32,389 nucleotides of DNA, from IMG/VR virus record IMGVR_UViG_3300032087_003461, positions 1 through 32,389 of that record. One strand, written 5' to 3'. Below are positions 11,496 to 19,682 of the stretch, piece after piece. Made by a program: the position numbers and the translations under genes. A model generated the notes under the pieces. It did not search any database. It was not told where the DNA came from and was given only the letters and a program-made list of their open reading frames with translations. This DNA is from a virus. Each line of letters starts with the position of its first letter. Position 1 is the stretch's first letter.

Positions 11496-11872
11496 AAGGT
11501 ATCATCTATGGAATCAAGTTTATAAATCCAGACACGCAAGAAAAGTTCCTCAAAGTAGGAATTGCAAAGTATCGTGCTGGAAAAGTGGGAGTAGGAGTAC
11601 TACAACGAGGTTCTAGCAAGGACTTCTATACTCCAGACTATCAACAGTTTATTCAAAGAACATGGACAGGAGAGTATGACCACTGTAGAAAAATGGAGTG
11701 GATATTACATGAAATGTTCAAAGATGATAAGTACCTACCAAAAATAAAATTCGGAGGATATACTGAGTGTTTTAGTATAAACTCAAAAATTTTAAGATGG
11801 TTTCCAAAGAAGCGCGAAACAGCTGAAGATTGGATAAACAGGCATCAAAATTTAAACCTTAATGAATCCTAG
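11492..11872 (+). CDS. GIY-YIG-like nuclease domain protein (T5orf172 type)
   Basis: The 126-residue protein begins MKGIIYGIKFINPDT, then has LKVGIAKYRAG (the YIG-like strand), an Arg in LQRGS, an aromatic-rich middle and MEWILHEMFKDDKY, where a Glu and an LHxxF helix match the T5orf172/Mug113 branch of the GIY-YIG superfamily. Such domains cut DNA and occur as free-standing phage nucleases. The assignment rests on the spacing of these motifs; the canonical first Tyr motif is altered, so activity is not certain. It lies between the two ligase halves. Confidence 0.6.
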   Translation: MKGIIYGIKFINPDTQEKFLKVGIAKYRAGKVGVGVLQRGSSKDFYTPDYQQFIQRTWTGEYDHCRKMEWILHEMFKDDKYLPKIKFGGYTECFSINSKILRWFPKKRETAEDWINRHQNLNLNES

Positions 11873-11889
11873 AAATTCAAAAATATTTC

Positions 11890-11918
11890 TTGACAAAAAG
11901 GTTAGTTTTATATATAAT
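11890..11918 (+). promoter_or_regulatory. Sigma70-type promoter of the family, upstream of the ligase C-terminal gene
   Basis: AAAAATATTTC precedes TTGACA (11890-11895), a 17-bp spacer and TATAAT (11913-11918). The predicted start is near 11925, giving a leader of only about 9 nt before ATG 11934. Confidence 0.88.
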
Positions 11919-11933
11919 AATAAAATAGAAAAT

Positions 11934-12698
11934 ATGAAAAAGATAGACATTCCAACAAATTGCCCATCGTGTGATTCAGTTCTTGAGTTAGTAAATGAGC
12001 AATTATTTTGTAGGAACGACTATTGTGAAGCAAAGAATGATAAGAAGTTAGAAAACTTTGTTTCTAAATTAAAAATAAAAGGTCTTGGACCAGCAACTTT
12101 GAAGAAGTTAAAAGTCGAAGACATAGTGCAACTCTATCAACTAGAAAGACATGAGATAATCATGAGATTAGATTCAGAAAAGATTGGTAGCAAGGTCTAT
12201 GAAGAACTTGAGAAGTCGAAATCAGTAGACCTTCAGACTTTATTACCTGCCTTTTCTATTCCGTTGATTGGGCGATCCGTTTCAGAAAAATTATGTGAAA
12301 CAGTCTCAAACATTCGAGATATCAATGAACTTACTTGTAGTGAATCAGGTATCGGCCCAAAAGCAACGGAAAATCTATTACTTTGGTTAGGGGAAACCTT
12401 TTACCCAAATCATTATTTAGATTTGTTGCCTTTTGACTTTACAAGTTCATATAAAGCAGTAGAAGTAAAGGAAGTCAAAGGAACAGTCTGTATAACTGGT
12501 AAATTAAAAAGTTATCCCACTAAAGCTCATGCACAAAAAGTTCTTGAGAACTATGGTTTCATAGTAAAATCAAGTCTGACAAAAGACTGCACTCATCTAA
12601 TTAATGAGGGTGGAGTCGAGTCAAGTAAAACCCAGACTGCTCGAGAAAGAGGAGTCGAGATTATAAATAATATAAAAGTATTAATAGGAGAAATTTAA
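11934..12698 (+). CDS. ligA (C-terminal subunit): NAD-dependent DNA ligase, C-terminal half (zinc finger, HhH, BRCT)
   Basis: The 254-residue product starts with a four-Cys zinc finger (C10, C13, C26, C31). Helix-hairpin-helix repeats follow (GLGPATLKKL, then IPLIGRSVSEKL and GIGPKATENLL), then a BRCT domain (about 182-254) with VKGTVCITGKL. These are the LigA domains missing from the product of 9524-10468, in the same order. It should bind nicked DNA and join with the N-terminal subunit. The start is ATG 11934, the first in frame after the predicted transcription start; a longer frame from 11862 precedes it. Confidence 0.92.
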   Translation: MKKIDIPTNCPSCDSVLELVNEQLFCRNDYCEAKNDKKLENFVSKLKIKGLGPATLKKLKVEDIVQLYQLERHEIIMRLDSEKIGSKVYEELEKSKSVDLQTLLPAFSIPLIGRSVSEKLCETVSNIRDINELTCSESGIGPKATENLLLWLGETFYPNHYLDLLPFDFTSSYKAVEVKEVKGTVCITGKLKSYPTKAHAQKVLENYGFIVKSSLTKDCTHLINEGGVESSKTQTARERGVEIINNIKVLIGEI

Positions 12699-12699
12699 A

Positions 12700-13413
12700 A
12701 TGGCAGTACCTAAGTGGACAGACGAAAGAACCCAACAGTTAGTAAACTTTGTTGGCGAAGGCCCAGTTTCCCAAGCTACAGTTGCAGACGCAGCTGACGA
12801 ACTAGAAACATCTTCAAGAAGTGTTTCTTCAAAGCTAAGAAAAATGGGTTATGAAGTTGAATTAGCATCAGCTTCACAAAGCAAGTCTTTTTCAGAGGAT
12901 CAAGAGTCTACTCTTGCAAACTTTGTTCAAGATAACAGTGGTCAGTATACATATGCTGAGATTGCTGAGAACTTTGAAGGCGGAGCATTTTCTGCTAAGT
13001 CAATTCAAGGTAAAATCCTTTCCATGCAGTTAACATCTCATGTTAAACCTGCACCAAAGGTAGAATCTGTAAAAACTTACAGCGATGATGAAGAAACACA
13101 ATTTATTGATTTAGTAAATGGTGGTTCATTCGTTGAAGAAATTGCAGAAGCTCTAGGAAGAAGTGTAAACTCAATCAGAGGTAAAGCTTTATCATTACTT
13201 AGAGCAGGTGAGATCAATGCTATACCAAAGCAGAAAGAAGTTAAAGGCAATGGTAAAGCAGACGTTCTTGCTGGACTAGATATTTCTGGAATGTCAGTCG
13301 AAGAAATTGCAGACGAAGTCGGTAAGACTGTTAGAGGTGTTAAAACCATGCTAACAAGAAGAGGCTTAACTTGCTCAGACTATGACGGCAGCGCTAGAAA
13401 AAATATTGGCTAG
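12700..13413 (+). CDS. Tandem helix-turn-helix protein with four Myb/SANT-like repeats
   Basis: The 237-residue protein is built from four related trihelical units at about residues 5-52, 64-112, 127-172 and 186-226. Repeats 1-3 open with an aromatic-acidic motif (KWTDERTQQL, SFSEDQESTL, TYSDDEETQF), and all end with a recognition-helix pattern such as SSRSVSSKLRKMG, SAKSIQGKILSM, SVNSIRGKALSL and TVRGVKTMLTRRG. A four-finger array could recognise long or repeated DNA sites, or coat DNA. Related single-domain proteins are at 2646, 3658 (minus) and 8448. AGGAG lies about 9 nt before the ATG. A terminator follows directly. Confidence 0.8.
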   Translation: MAVPKWTDERTQQLVNFVGEGPVSQATVADAADELETSSRSVSSKLRKMGYEVELASASQSKSFSEDQESTLANFVQDNSGQYTYAEIAENFEGGAFSAKSIQGKILSMQLTSHVKPAPKVESVKTYSDDEETQFIDLVNGGSFVEEIAEALGRSVNSIRGKALSLLRAGEINAIPKQKEVKGNGKADVLAGLDISGMSVEEIADEVGKTVRGVKTMLTRRGLTCSDYDGSARKNIG

Positions 13414-13442
13414 TTTAACTTAGAGTGTAGGGGTCTAACTCA

Positions 13443-13468
13443 CGAGTGATGCCCCTCACTCGCTTTTT
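13443..13468 (+). terminator. Intrinsic terminator
   Basis: CGAGTGA (13443-13449) pairs with TCACTCG (13456-13462) around TGCCCC, followed by CTTTTT. It ends the unit from 11934; the helicase gene begins only 15 nt further on. Confidence 0.88.
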
Positions 13469-13482
13469 ATTTGGGAGAATAA

Positions 13483-14841
13483 TTGACATTAGCATCAGCA
13501 TTAATTAAACAAATTATATCACAAGGCGATTTTGTAACTTGGAATCGTTTGAAATCCCATTATCTACCATCTACAACCTACCAAAAAATACATGGTATAA
13601 TTGACAAGCATGTATTAAAATATCACAAGTTACCTACCTTTGAAGACCTAAAATCAAGTATCAGGTCTAGAGAATTACAAGAACAAGTCTATGCAATAGA
13701 ATCGGTAGATACCGAGGTAGACGCATATCTACTACTAGATTATTTAAAGAATGAATTTGCACAAGGAGAAATCCTTACTCGCATAGACGATTATATAGAG
13801 AACACAATAACACTAGCAGACGCACAAGAAAATATAGACAGTCTGCAAGAATTAGTAGTCCAAGTTCAAGATAGAGTCGATACAAAAGACGAAGATGAAT
13901 CTATGGACACAGTAGAACTTTTCGATTCGACAGAAGATTTAGAGAATCGATTAGCGCTAGGATTGAATCAAGATTATGATTTATCCTACAAATTTTCTCC
14001 CAAAGATTTGGTCGTTGTTGGCGCACAACGAGGTGGAGGAAAATCATTTACACTTTGTAATATTGCGAGAGCAGTACAGGAAACTGGTAAGTCTGCTCTC
14101 TACTTTACAATCGAAATGGATACTCGTCAGATTCTGCAAAGAATTGTAAGTATGAGTACGAATGTTCCACTTGGTAGACTTATAGAGAGAAATCTTTATG
14201 ATGATGAATGGAACAAGATTGCAAAGTGGTGGGCAAGTCGTTTTGATAAAGGACAGGAACATTATGAAAGTTATCTCAAAGAGAAAGACTTTGATAGGTT
14301 CCACAGATTACTTACAAGAGAACAGTTCAATAGAACTAATCAAATTGATGTAGTCTACGATCCTGCACTTACTGTAGCAAAGATTATTAGTACAGTGCGG
14401 CAGAAACGAGCAGAGTATGATGATCTTGGTATCATCGTAGTTGATTATCTAAACCAAGTTAAGCGTCACAACGCTCCAAGTCGTTCAGGTCAGTATGACT
14501 GGACAGAGCAAATAGAAATCTCAAAAGCACTTAAGTATCTAGCACAAGATGAAAATGTGTTAGTGGCAACTGCTGTTCAAACAAATGAGAACAATCAAGT
14601 ACGATTCTCAAAAGGTATATTTGATGCAGTTGATGCTGCTTATCAAATATCTCATTGGGGAGATTCAGAAAACGCAATCAAACTTACTTGTGAAAAAATG
14701 AGAAGTGGTAAGATGGCAGGTTTTGTGAGTGAGATTAATTGGGAGACATTAAAGATTGGACCACACACCGTGATGGACCCAGATGAAAAACAGGAACTAA
14801 AAGAAACATTTGAAACAAATGAAGGAGTACATGATTTATGA
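13483..14841 (+). CDS. dnaB-like: Replicative DNA helicase, DnaB/gp41-like
   Basis: The 452-residue protein has a helical N-terminal part (1-130) and a RecA-like helicase core. Walker A is GAQRGGGKS (180-188), an EMD-type segment follows (FTIEMDTRQIL), and Walker B is LGIIVVDYLNQ (about 316-326); an ATAVQTN sensor comes after. It unwinds the parental strands at the fork and works with the primase encoded downstream. The start is TTG 13483, with GGGAG 5 nt upstream. No family promoter precedes it; a strong terminator does, so its expression depends on read-through or an unrecognised promoter. Confidence 0.92.
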   Translation: MTLASALIKQIISQGDFVTWNRLKSHYLPSTTYQKIHGIIDKHVLKYHKLPTFEDLKSSIRSRELQEQVYAIESVDTEVDAYLLLDYLKNEFAQGEILTRIDDYIENTITLADAQENIDSLQELVVQVQDRVDTKDEDESMDTVELFDSTEDLENRLALGLNQDYDLSYKFSPKDLVVVGAQRGGGKSFTLCNIARAVQETGKSALYFTIEMDTRQILQRIVSMSTNVPLGRLIERNLYDDEWNKIAKWWASRFDKGQEHYESYLKEKDFDRFHRLLTREQFNRTNQIDVVYDPALTVAKIISTVRQKRAEYDDLGIIVVDYLNQVKRHNAPSRSGQYDWTEQIEISKALKYLAQDENVLVATAVQTNENNQVRFSKGIFDAVDAAYQISHWGDSENAIKLTCEKMRSGKMAGFVSEINWETLKIGPHTVMDPDEKQELKETFETNEGVHDL

Positions 14842-15128
14842 TAGATGTTATAAATAAAGTTGTAGAATGGCATGAGGATAGAAACCTTATTGATGGTGCT
14901 ACAGATAAAGACCAAGTTCTAAAACTAATACAAGAAGTAGGAGAATTATCTGATAGTGTATGTAAGCAGCAAGATGTGAAAGATGATATTGGAGATTGTC
15001 TTGTCATACTTATCAATATTGCAGCGAGAAATAACACCAACTTACAAGAGTGTTTAGAGGTCGCCTACAACGATATAAAAGATAGAAAAGGAAAAATGAT
15101 CGATGGTATCTTTGTCAAGGATTGCTAA
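14838..15128 (+). CDS. mazG-like: MazG-like nucleotide pyrophosphohydrolase
   Basis: The 96-residue, all-helical protein has QEVGELSD (E33, E36) and DDIGDCLVILINIA (D50, D53), the metal-binding ExxE...ExxD-type motifs of the MazG/dUTPase-like fold (here D in place of the third E). Such enzymes hydrolyse NTPs or dNTPs to monophosphates, and phage copies are common, with roles in nucleotide pools or alarmone signalling. The ATG overlaps the helicase stop. Confidence 0.78.
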   Translation: MIDVINKVVEWHEDRNLIDGATDKDQVLKLIQEVGELSDSVCKQQDVKDDIGDCLVILINIAARNNTNLQECLEVAYNDIKDRKGKMIDGIFVKDC

Positions 15129-15137
15129 AAATAGTAC

Positions 15138-15166
15138 TTGACAAAATTGTAAAAATCGAGTATAAT
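15138..15166 (+). promoter_or_regulatory. Sigma70-type promoter of the family, upstream of primase and polymerase
   Basis: AAAAATAGTAC precedes TTGACA (15138-15143), a 17-bp spacer and TATAAT (15161-15166). The primase ATG begins at 15175, within a base or two of the predicted transcription start. Confidence 0.92.
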
Positions 15167-15174
15167 ATATACAT

Positions 15175-16023
15175 ATGATTGCAATAGACTTACTTACAGA
15201 AAAAGGAATTGACTATAAAGTCCAAGGTAAGGACGCAGTTATTTCATGCCTAAACCCAGAGCATGACGATACTAACCCTTCTATGAGGGTAGATAAAATT
15301 ACAGGAATCTTTCATTGTTTTTCCTGTGGTTTTAAGGGTAATGTATTTACACACTTCGGAGCACCAGCTTCTAGTTTAGAAATTAAAATACATAACATAA
15401 AAGAAAAGATAGAACAAAAAAGAGCGGAAACAGTTGGTATTCAACTCCCAGACGATAGAATAATGTGGGACGCTCCGTTTCGTAATATAGGAAAAGAAAC
15501 ACTAAAGATTTGGCAGGCATTTACTTGGAATGTTCCTAAATTTGAAGGTAGAATAATTTTCCCAATTCGTGATATAACTGGTAAAACAGTTGGGTTAATC
15601 GGAAGATTGACAAATAATACAATGATAGGAGAGAGTAGACCTAAGTACTATATCTATCCTGTAGGAGTGCAGTTGCCTTTCTGTCCAGCAAAGCCAAAGC
15701 TGATACAGAATCGTGCTATACTTGTAGAAGGCATGTTTGATGCCTTGAATCTTTGGGACAAAGGTCTCAAGAATACTGTGTGCTGTTTCGGCACTAAACA
15801 GATGAATTGGGTAAAATTATCTCTACTAAAAATGCAAGGAGCAACAGGTATAGATATTATGTTTGACGGTGATGATGCAGGACGTCAAGCAGCACAGGAG
15901 ATAAAGGGTCTTGCAGAGAAAATGGATATGGCAGTAAAGATTGTAAAACTGAGAGATAATCAAGACCCAGGCAATTTAACAGAACAACAAATTAAGGAAA
16001 TAAAGAGAGTATTATATGGCTAA
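15175..16023 (+). CDS. dnaG-like: DNA primase, zinc-binding and TOPRIM domains
   Basis: The 282-residue primase has an N-terminal CHC2-type zinc finger (C25, H30, C48, C51, including FHCFSCGFKGN) and a TOPRIM domain with the catalytic Glu in ILVEGMFDA (E185) and DGD (231-233) in IMFDGDDAG. It makes RNA primers for the lagging strand with the helicase encoded just upstream. It is short compared with bacterial DnaG and lacks the helicase-binding tail. It is predicted to be translated from a leaderless message; no Shine-Dalgarno sequence precedes ATG 15175. Confidence 0.93.
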   Translation: MIAIDLLTEKGIDYKVQGKDAVISCLNPEHDDTNPSMRVDKITGIFHCFSCGFKGNVFTHFGAPASSLEIKIHNIKEKIEQKRAETVGIQLPDDRIMWDAPFRNIGKETLKIWQAFTWNVPKFEGRIIFPIRDITGKTVGLIGRLTNNTMIGESRPKYYIYPVGVQLPFCPAKPKLIQNRAILVEGMFDALNLWDKGLKNTVCCFGTKQMNWVKLSLLKMQGATGIDIMFDGDDAGRQAAQEIKGLAEKMDMAVKIVKLRDNQDPGNLTEQQIKEIKRVLYG

Positions 16024-18280
16024 AATAGCACTAATAGAAACAACCCCAAGTTCAACTGACTATCATCGTTGGTTTGACTTCGACTTTGATAGGTATTCCC
16101 TATCAACAGCAAAAAAGAAAAAGATACTTAAATCTGATGTTGATATTGAAATCAATGAAGATGAGTATGATTTCTTGATACTTGTAGGATCAGAGCCTTT
16201 CAAGTATTTCACAAAGAAAACTTCAATCACAGCAGAGAATGGTAGGCTTATCAATGATAAGTTTTTACCTATCATCAATCCTGCTATGATTACTTTTCGA
16301 CCAGAGGCAAAGAAAGCATTTGAAGAAGCAGTACAAAATATAAAAGATTATATATCTGGAGACTTACATGTATTGGAAATACCTGAAGAATTTAAAATAG
16401 GAATAGAAGATACTGAAGAAGCATATAAATTTCTTACAAGTGCTTTAGTATCTGATGGAGAATATATTTCACTTGACTGTGAGACTAGTGCATTGTATCC
16501 TCGTGATGGATATATGATAGGATTCTCTATATCATACGAACACAAAGGAAAACAACAAGGAGCATATATCAGTACTGATTGTATTGATAGTCAGTGTGAA
16601 ACTTATATGTCGCAGTTGTTTGAGAAAAAGATAGTAGTCTTTCACAATGCAAAGTTTGACTTGGCATGGTTTGAGTATCATTTCAATTTTAGTTTTCCTA
16701 GATTTGAAGATACAATGTTACAACATTACTTGTTGAATGAGCAACCTGGTACACACGGGTTGAAACAACTAGCAATGAAACATACAGACTTTGGAGAGTA
16801 TGAACAACAACTTTATGAGTGGATAGACAACTATCGTAAACAAAATGGAATACTGAAAGATGACTTCAGTTGGGATTTAGTTCCTTTCGAAGTAATGAAA
16901 GACTATGCTGCAATGGACGCAGTTGTAACTCTAATACTATTCCATAAGTTCAAAAACGCACTCGATACAAATGATAGACTTACTTGGGTTTATAGAAACA
17001 TACTCTTACCTGGCACTCGTTTTCTATGTGATATAGAATCAAACGGTGTTCCATTTGATAGAGACAGATTAAGTAGAAGTTCTGGATTGATGGCAAATCA
17101 AATTGATGAAGCAGTTGAAAAACTAAATTCTTATCCAGAAGTTCAACAATTTATAAAAGACAGAGGAGAGTTCAATCCGAATTCAACAGTACAACTTCGT
17201 AGTTTACTGTTTGATTATCTTGGACTAGAGCCTACAGGCAAAAAGACAGGGACTGGTGCTGATAGTACCGATGCAGAAGTCCTTGGACAATTAGGAGAAC
17301 AGCATGAGATACCAAAACTTATTCTTGAAGTTCGTCAGAATGTAAAGATAAAGAATACTTATCTCGATAAGATTTTACCCGCTCTTGACAAAGATGATCG
17401 TTTACGAACAGGATTCAACTTACATGGTACAACTTCGGGTCGACTCTCTTCCTCTGGTAAACTAAATATGCAACAGATTCCTAGAGATAATCCTATAGTG
17501 AAGGGTTGCATTAAAGCAAAACCAGGACATCAAATCGTTGCAATGGACTTAACTACAGCAGAAGTATATTGTGCTGCAGTTCTTGCAAAAGATGAAAACT
17601 TGATGGACGTATTTAGACAGGGCGGTAACTTCCACTCTACAATTGCAAAGCAAGTATTTAAGTTGCCTTGTGAAGTAGAAGAAGTTGCTGAACTGTATGG
17701 AGATAAAAGACAACAGGCAAAGGCAGTTACATTTGGTATAATGTACGGAGCAGGACCTCAAAAGATCAGTTGGCAAGTTACAAAAGATAGTGGCAAAGAG
17801 TTCTCAGTTGGGGAAGCTCAAAGAGTTATTGCACAATACTTTGAAATGTTTAGTAATCTAAAGAAGTGGCTCACAGTAAATCAACAGTTTATTCGTGACA
17901 ATGCTTTTATTTATTCTTTCTTTGGTAGAAAGAGAAGATTACCAAATGCACAGTCGAAAGACCAAGGTATTGCTTCACACGAAGTGAGAAGTGGAATTAA
18001 CTTTCTAGTGCAGTCAGTTGCTTCTGATGTAAACTTGCTTGCTGCTATTGAGATGAATGAGTGGATAAAGAAAGTAAATATGCCAGCAAGAATATTTGCT
18101 TTAGTTCATGACTCTATTCTTGCAGAAGTACCAGACGAACATATAGAAGAATATTGTGCAAAACTTCAAGAGTGTGTACAAAGAGAAAGAGGAGTAAATA
18201 TTCCTAATGCTCCAATCGGTTGCGACTTTGAAGTCGGAGAAGATTACAGCATGGGTAAGTTTGCAGCTAAGTATGATTAA
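16016..18280 (+). CDS. polA-like: DNA polymerase, family A, with 3'-5' exonuclease
   Basis: The 754-residue replicative polymerase has a unique N-terminal 145 residues, then a proofreading domain with SLDCETSAL (D154, E156), FHNAKFDL (D215) and DYAAMDAV (Y297, D301). The polymerase domain has motif A around D511 (MDLTTAEVYCAAV, an unusual form of DYSQIELR), motif B with R565, K569, F573 and YG 577-578, and motif C with VHD (H698, D699). F573 corresponds to E. coli F762. In marine phage surveys, Phe or Tyr there is mostly seen in lytic phages and Leu in temperate ones. It overlaps the primase by 8 nt. Confidence 0.96.
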   Translation: MAKIALIETTPSSTDYHRWFDFDFDRYSLSTAKKKKILKSDVDIEINEDEYDFLILVGSEPFKYFTKKTSITAENGRLINDKFLPIINPAMITFRPEAKKAFEEAVQNIKDYISGDLHVLEIPEEFKIGIEDTEEAYKFLTSALVSDGEYISLDCETSALYPRDGYMIGFSISYEHKGKQQGAYISTDCIDSQCETYMSQLFEKKIVVFHNAKFDLAWFEYHFNFSFPRFEDTMLQHYLLNEQPGTHGLKQLAMKHTDFGEYEQQLYEWIDNYRKQNGILKDDFSWDLVPFEVMKDYAAMDAVVTLILFHKFKNALDTNDRLTWVYRNILLPGTRFLCDIESNGVPFDRDRLSRSSGLMANQIDEAVEKLNSYPEVQQFIKDRGEFNPNSTVQLRSLLFDYLGLEPTGKKTGTGADSTDAEVLGQLGEQHEIPKLILEVRQNVKIKNTYLDKILPALDKDDRLRTGFNLHGTTSGRLSSSGKLNMQQIPRDNPIVKGCIKAKPGHQIVAMDLTTAEVYCAAVLAKDENLMDVFRQGGNFHSTIAKQVFKLPCEVEEVAELYGDKRQQAKAVTFGIMYGAGPQKISWQVTKDSGKEFSVGEAQRVIAQYFEMFSNLKKWLTVNQQFIRDNAFIYSFFGRKRRLPNAQSKDQGIASHEVRSGINFLVQSVASDVNLLAAIEMNEWIKKVNMPARIFALVHDSILAEVPDEHIEEYCAKLQECVQRERGVNIPNAPIGCDFEVGEDYSMGKFAAKYD

Positions 18281-18440
18281 CATAATAATAATTTTTGCAA
18301 TACTTATTCCAGCGACTATAGCACTCTTTTTATTTTATATAGAGAAGTCAGGAACAAAAGGTCTAGTAAAACAACATTATAAAACAAAAGACGGAAAAAC
18401 ACATACTGCAAGAAAAGAAAGAAAAGATTATATAATATGA
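18273..18440 (+). CDS. Small single-span membrane protein, 55 aa
   Basis: The start is ATG 18273, inside the polymerase stop region. MINIIIIFAILIPATIALFL is a single membrane helix, followed by a basic cytoplasmic tail (KTKDGKTHTARKERKD). Function unknown. It overlaps the next gene by ATGA. Confidence 0.6.
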   Translation: MINIIIIFAILIPATIALFLFYIEKSGTKGLVKQHYKTKDGKTHTARKERKDYII

Positions 18441-18907
18441 AATACAAGTTTCCAGTCTACGTTGTTCATACAGACAATGTAGAACTGATAGACGGAATAC
18501 TTTGGGTAGAAGATCAAGTATTAGATGATAAAAATATGAGTGGAGAAACTCTTGGAAAGAGAAGATTACAGACTCCAATGAAAAGTTTATATCCACTCAG
18601 ATATATGATAACAGACACCGTTGAGTTAATAAAACATAGAGGCAACTTTTATATTGATTCAACAGGCAAGTTCTTTAGATATTTCAAACAGAAGAACTTA
18701 CCATTAAAGTATCACAAGATACGAAAAGTAGAAAGGAAAAGAGGACGCAGTGTAGTCTGGATTAAAGGTATAAATCATGCCTTTGACTTTGCTAGACCAC
18801 CTGCTTCCGAAGAAACATGGGCAGGTATAATATATCGAAGTGGAATACCTTGGTTATTGTATGAAGTCTGTGAAAAAAGGAAAAAAGACACATGGCGAAA
18901 AGTTTAG
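18437..18907 (+). CDS. Hypothetical protein, 156 aa
   Basis: The protein begins MKYKFPVYVVHTDNVELIDG. It is a beta-rich, strongly basic protein with an RKVERKRGRS stretch (about 95-104) and an aromatic C-terminal half. No family is recognised. Its place between the polymerase and the SF2 helicase suggests a DNA-related role, but nothing in the sequence shows one. Confidence 0.65.
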   Translation: MKYKFPVYVVHTDNVELIDGILWVEDQVLDDKNMSGETLGKRRLQTPMKSLYPLRYMITDTVELIKHRGNFYIDSTGKFFRYFKQKNLPLKYHKIRKVERKRGRSVVWIKGINHAFDFARPPASEETWAGIIYRSGIPWLLYEVCEKRKKDTWRKV

Positions 18908-19119
18908 AAGAAGCACTAGAAAAAGGAATAGTAAGTATTAAGTTTCGTAGTTTACGAAGTGGTAATGTTTATGAAAGAGAATACACTCTTTGTGACAAAT
19001 ATGTAAATACTAAAATTGCAAATCAGTCTGGAGATAAGTTGATTTGTTATGATATTGACTTTGAAAAGTGGGAAGATATAGAAAGAGAAACAATAATTAA
19101 GTGGAGAAAAGTAGTATGA
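18892..19119 (+). CDS. Hypothetical protein, 75 aa
   Basis: A small, probably beta-rich protein (ISIKFRSLRSG-like segment near the start and YEREYTLCDKYV). GGAAAA lies upstream of the ATG. It overlaps the preceding gene by 16 nt and the next by ATGA. No family recognised. Confidence 0.6.
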   Translation: MAKSLEEALEKGIVSIKFRSLRSGNVYEREYTLCDKYVNTKIANQSGDKLICYDIDFEKWEDIERETIIKWRKVV

Positions 19120-19682
19120 AGTCAGTAATGCAACACCCAATAGTCTTTCTTGATAGTTATATAGAGTCAGATTTATGCGACTTTATAGTAGAACAGGGAA
19201 AGAAATTAAATATAGAAGAGGGAGCAGTTTACAGTAAAGAAAGTGAAAAGCTAGAGGATAACAAAGTTCGAAAAGCACAAACAGCATTTTTTGAAAAAGG
19301 ACATTGGATAGAAAGTATTGTAAGTTCTGTTCTTCATGCAGTAAATCAAACAACTTGGAACGCAAGACTTGCAAACTCTGAGCAAGTACAGTTTGGAATC
19401 TATGGACAAGGAGAGTTTTATGGTAAGCATCGTGATGTTGATTTAGGCACTCCAATCAATAGAAAAGTATCAATTACAATACAATTGACTGATCCTAATT
19501 ATTACAGAGGTGGAGATTTTGTAATATGGGGAATGTCTGGTAAAGAACTAAGAGATGAAAAGTGGAGAAATAAAGGATCAGTTTTGGTCTTTCCATCATT
19601 TCTTCACCACGAAGTAGAAAAAGTAACTAAAGGAAAACGTGCATCACTCGTACAGTGGTACAGTGGGCCAGAGTGGACTTAA
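19116..19682 (+). CDS. 2-oxoglutarate/Fe(II)-dependent oxygenase (prolyl-4-hydroxylase/PKHD type)
   Basis: The 188-residue protein has the double-stranded beta-helix motifs of 2OG-Fe(II) oxygenases: HRD (H105, D107) in YGKHRDVD, the distal His H165 in FPSFLHHEVEKV and R175 in KGKRASLVQW, which would bind 2-oxoglutarate. The GGDF and FPS segments match PKHD-type hydroxylases. The substrate is unknown; marine phages often carry such genes and protein or nucleic-acid hydroxylation is suspected. ATG 19116 overlaps the previous stop; a GTG at 19101 would overlap more. Confidence 0.88.
   Translation: MKSVMQHPIVFLDSYIESDLCDFIVEQGKKLNIEEGAVYSKESEKLEDNKVRKAQTAFFEKGHWIESIVSSVLHAVNQTTWNARLANSEQVQFGIYGQGEFYGKHRDVDLGTPINRKVSITIQLTDPNYYRGGDFVIWGMSGKELRDEKWRNKGSVLVFPSFLHHEVEKVTKGKRASLVQWYSGPEWT

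Noticed and set aside
11434-11616. Open frame of 60 codons overlapping the start of the GIY-YIG-like gene
   Set aside because: It runs in another frame through the conserved GIY-YIG-like region, whose protein has recognisable motifs and a proper ATGA-linked start.
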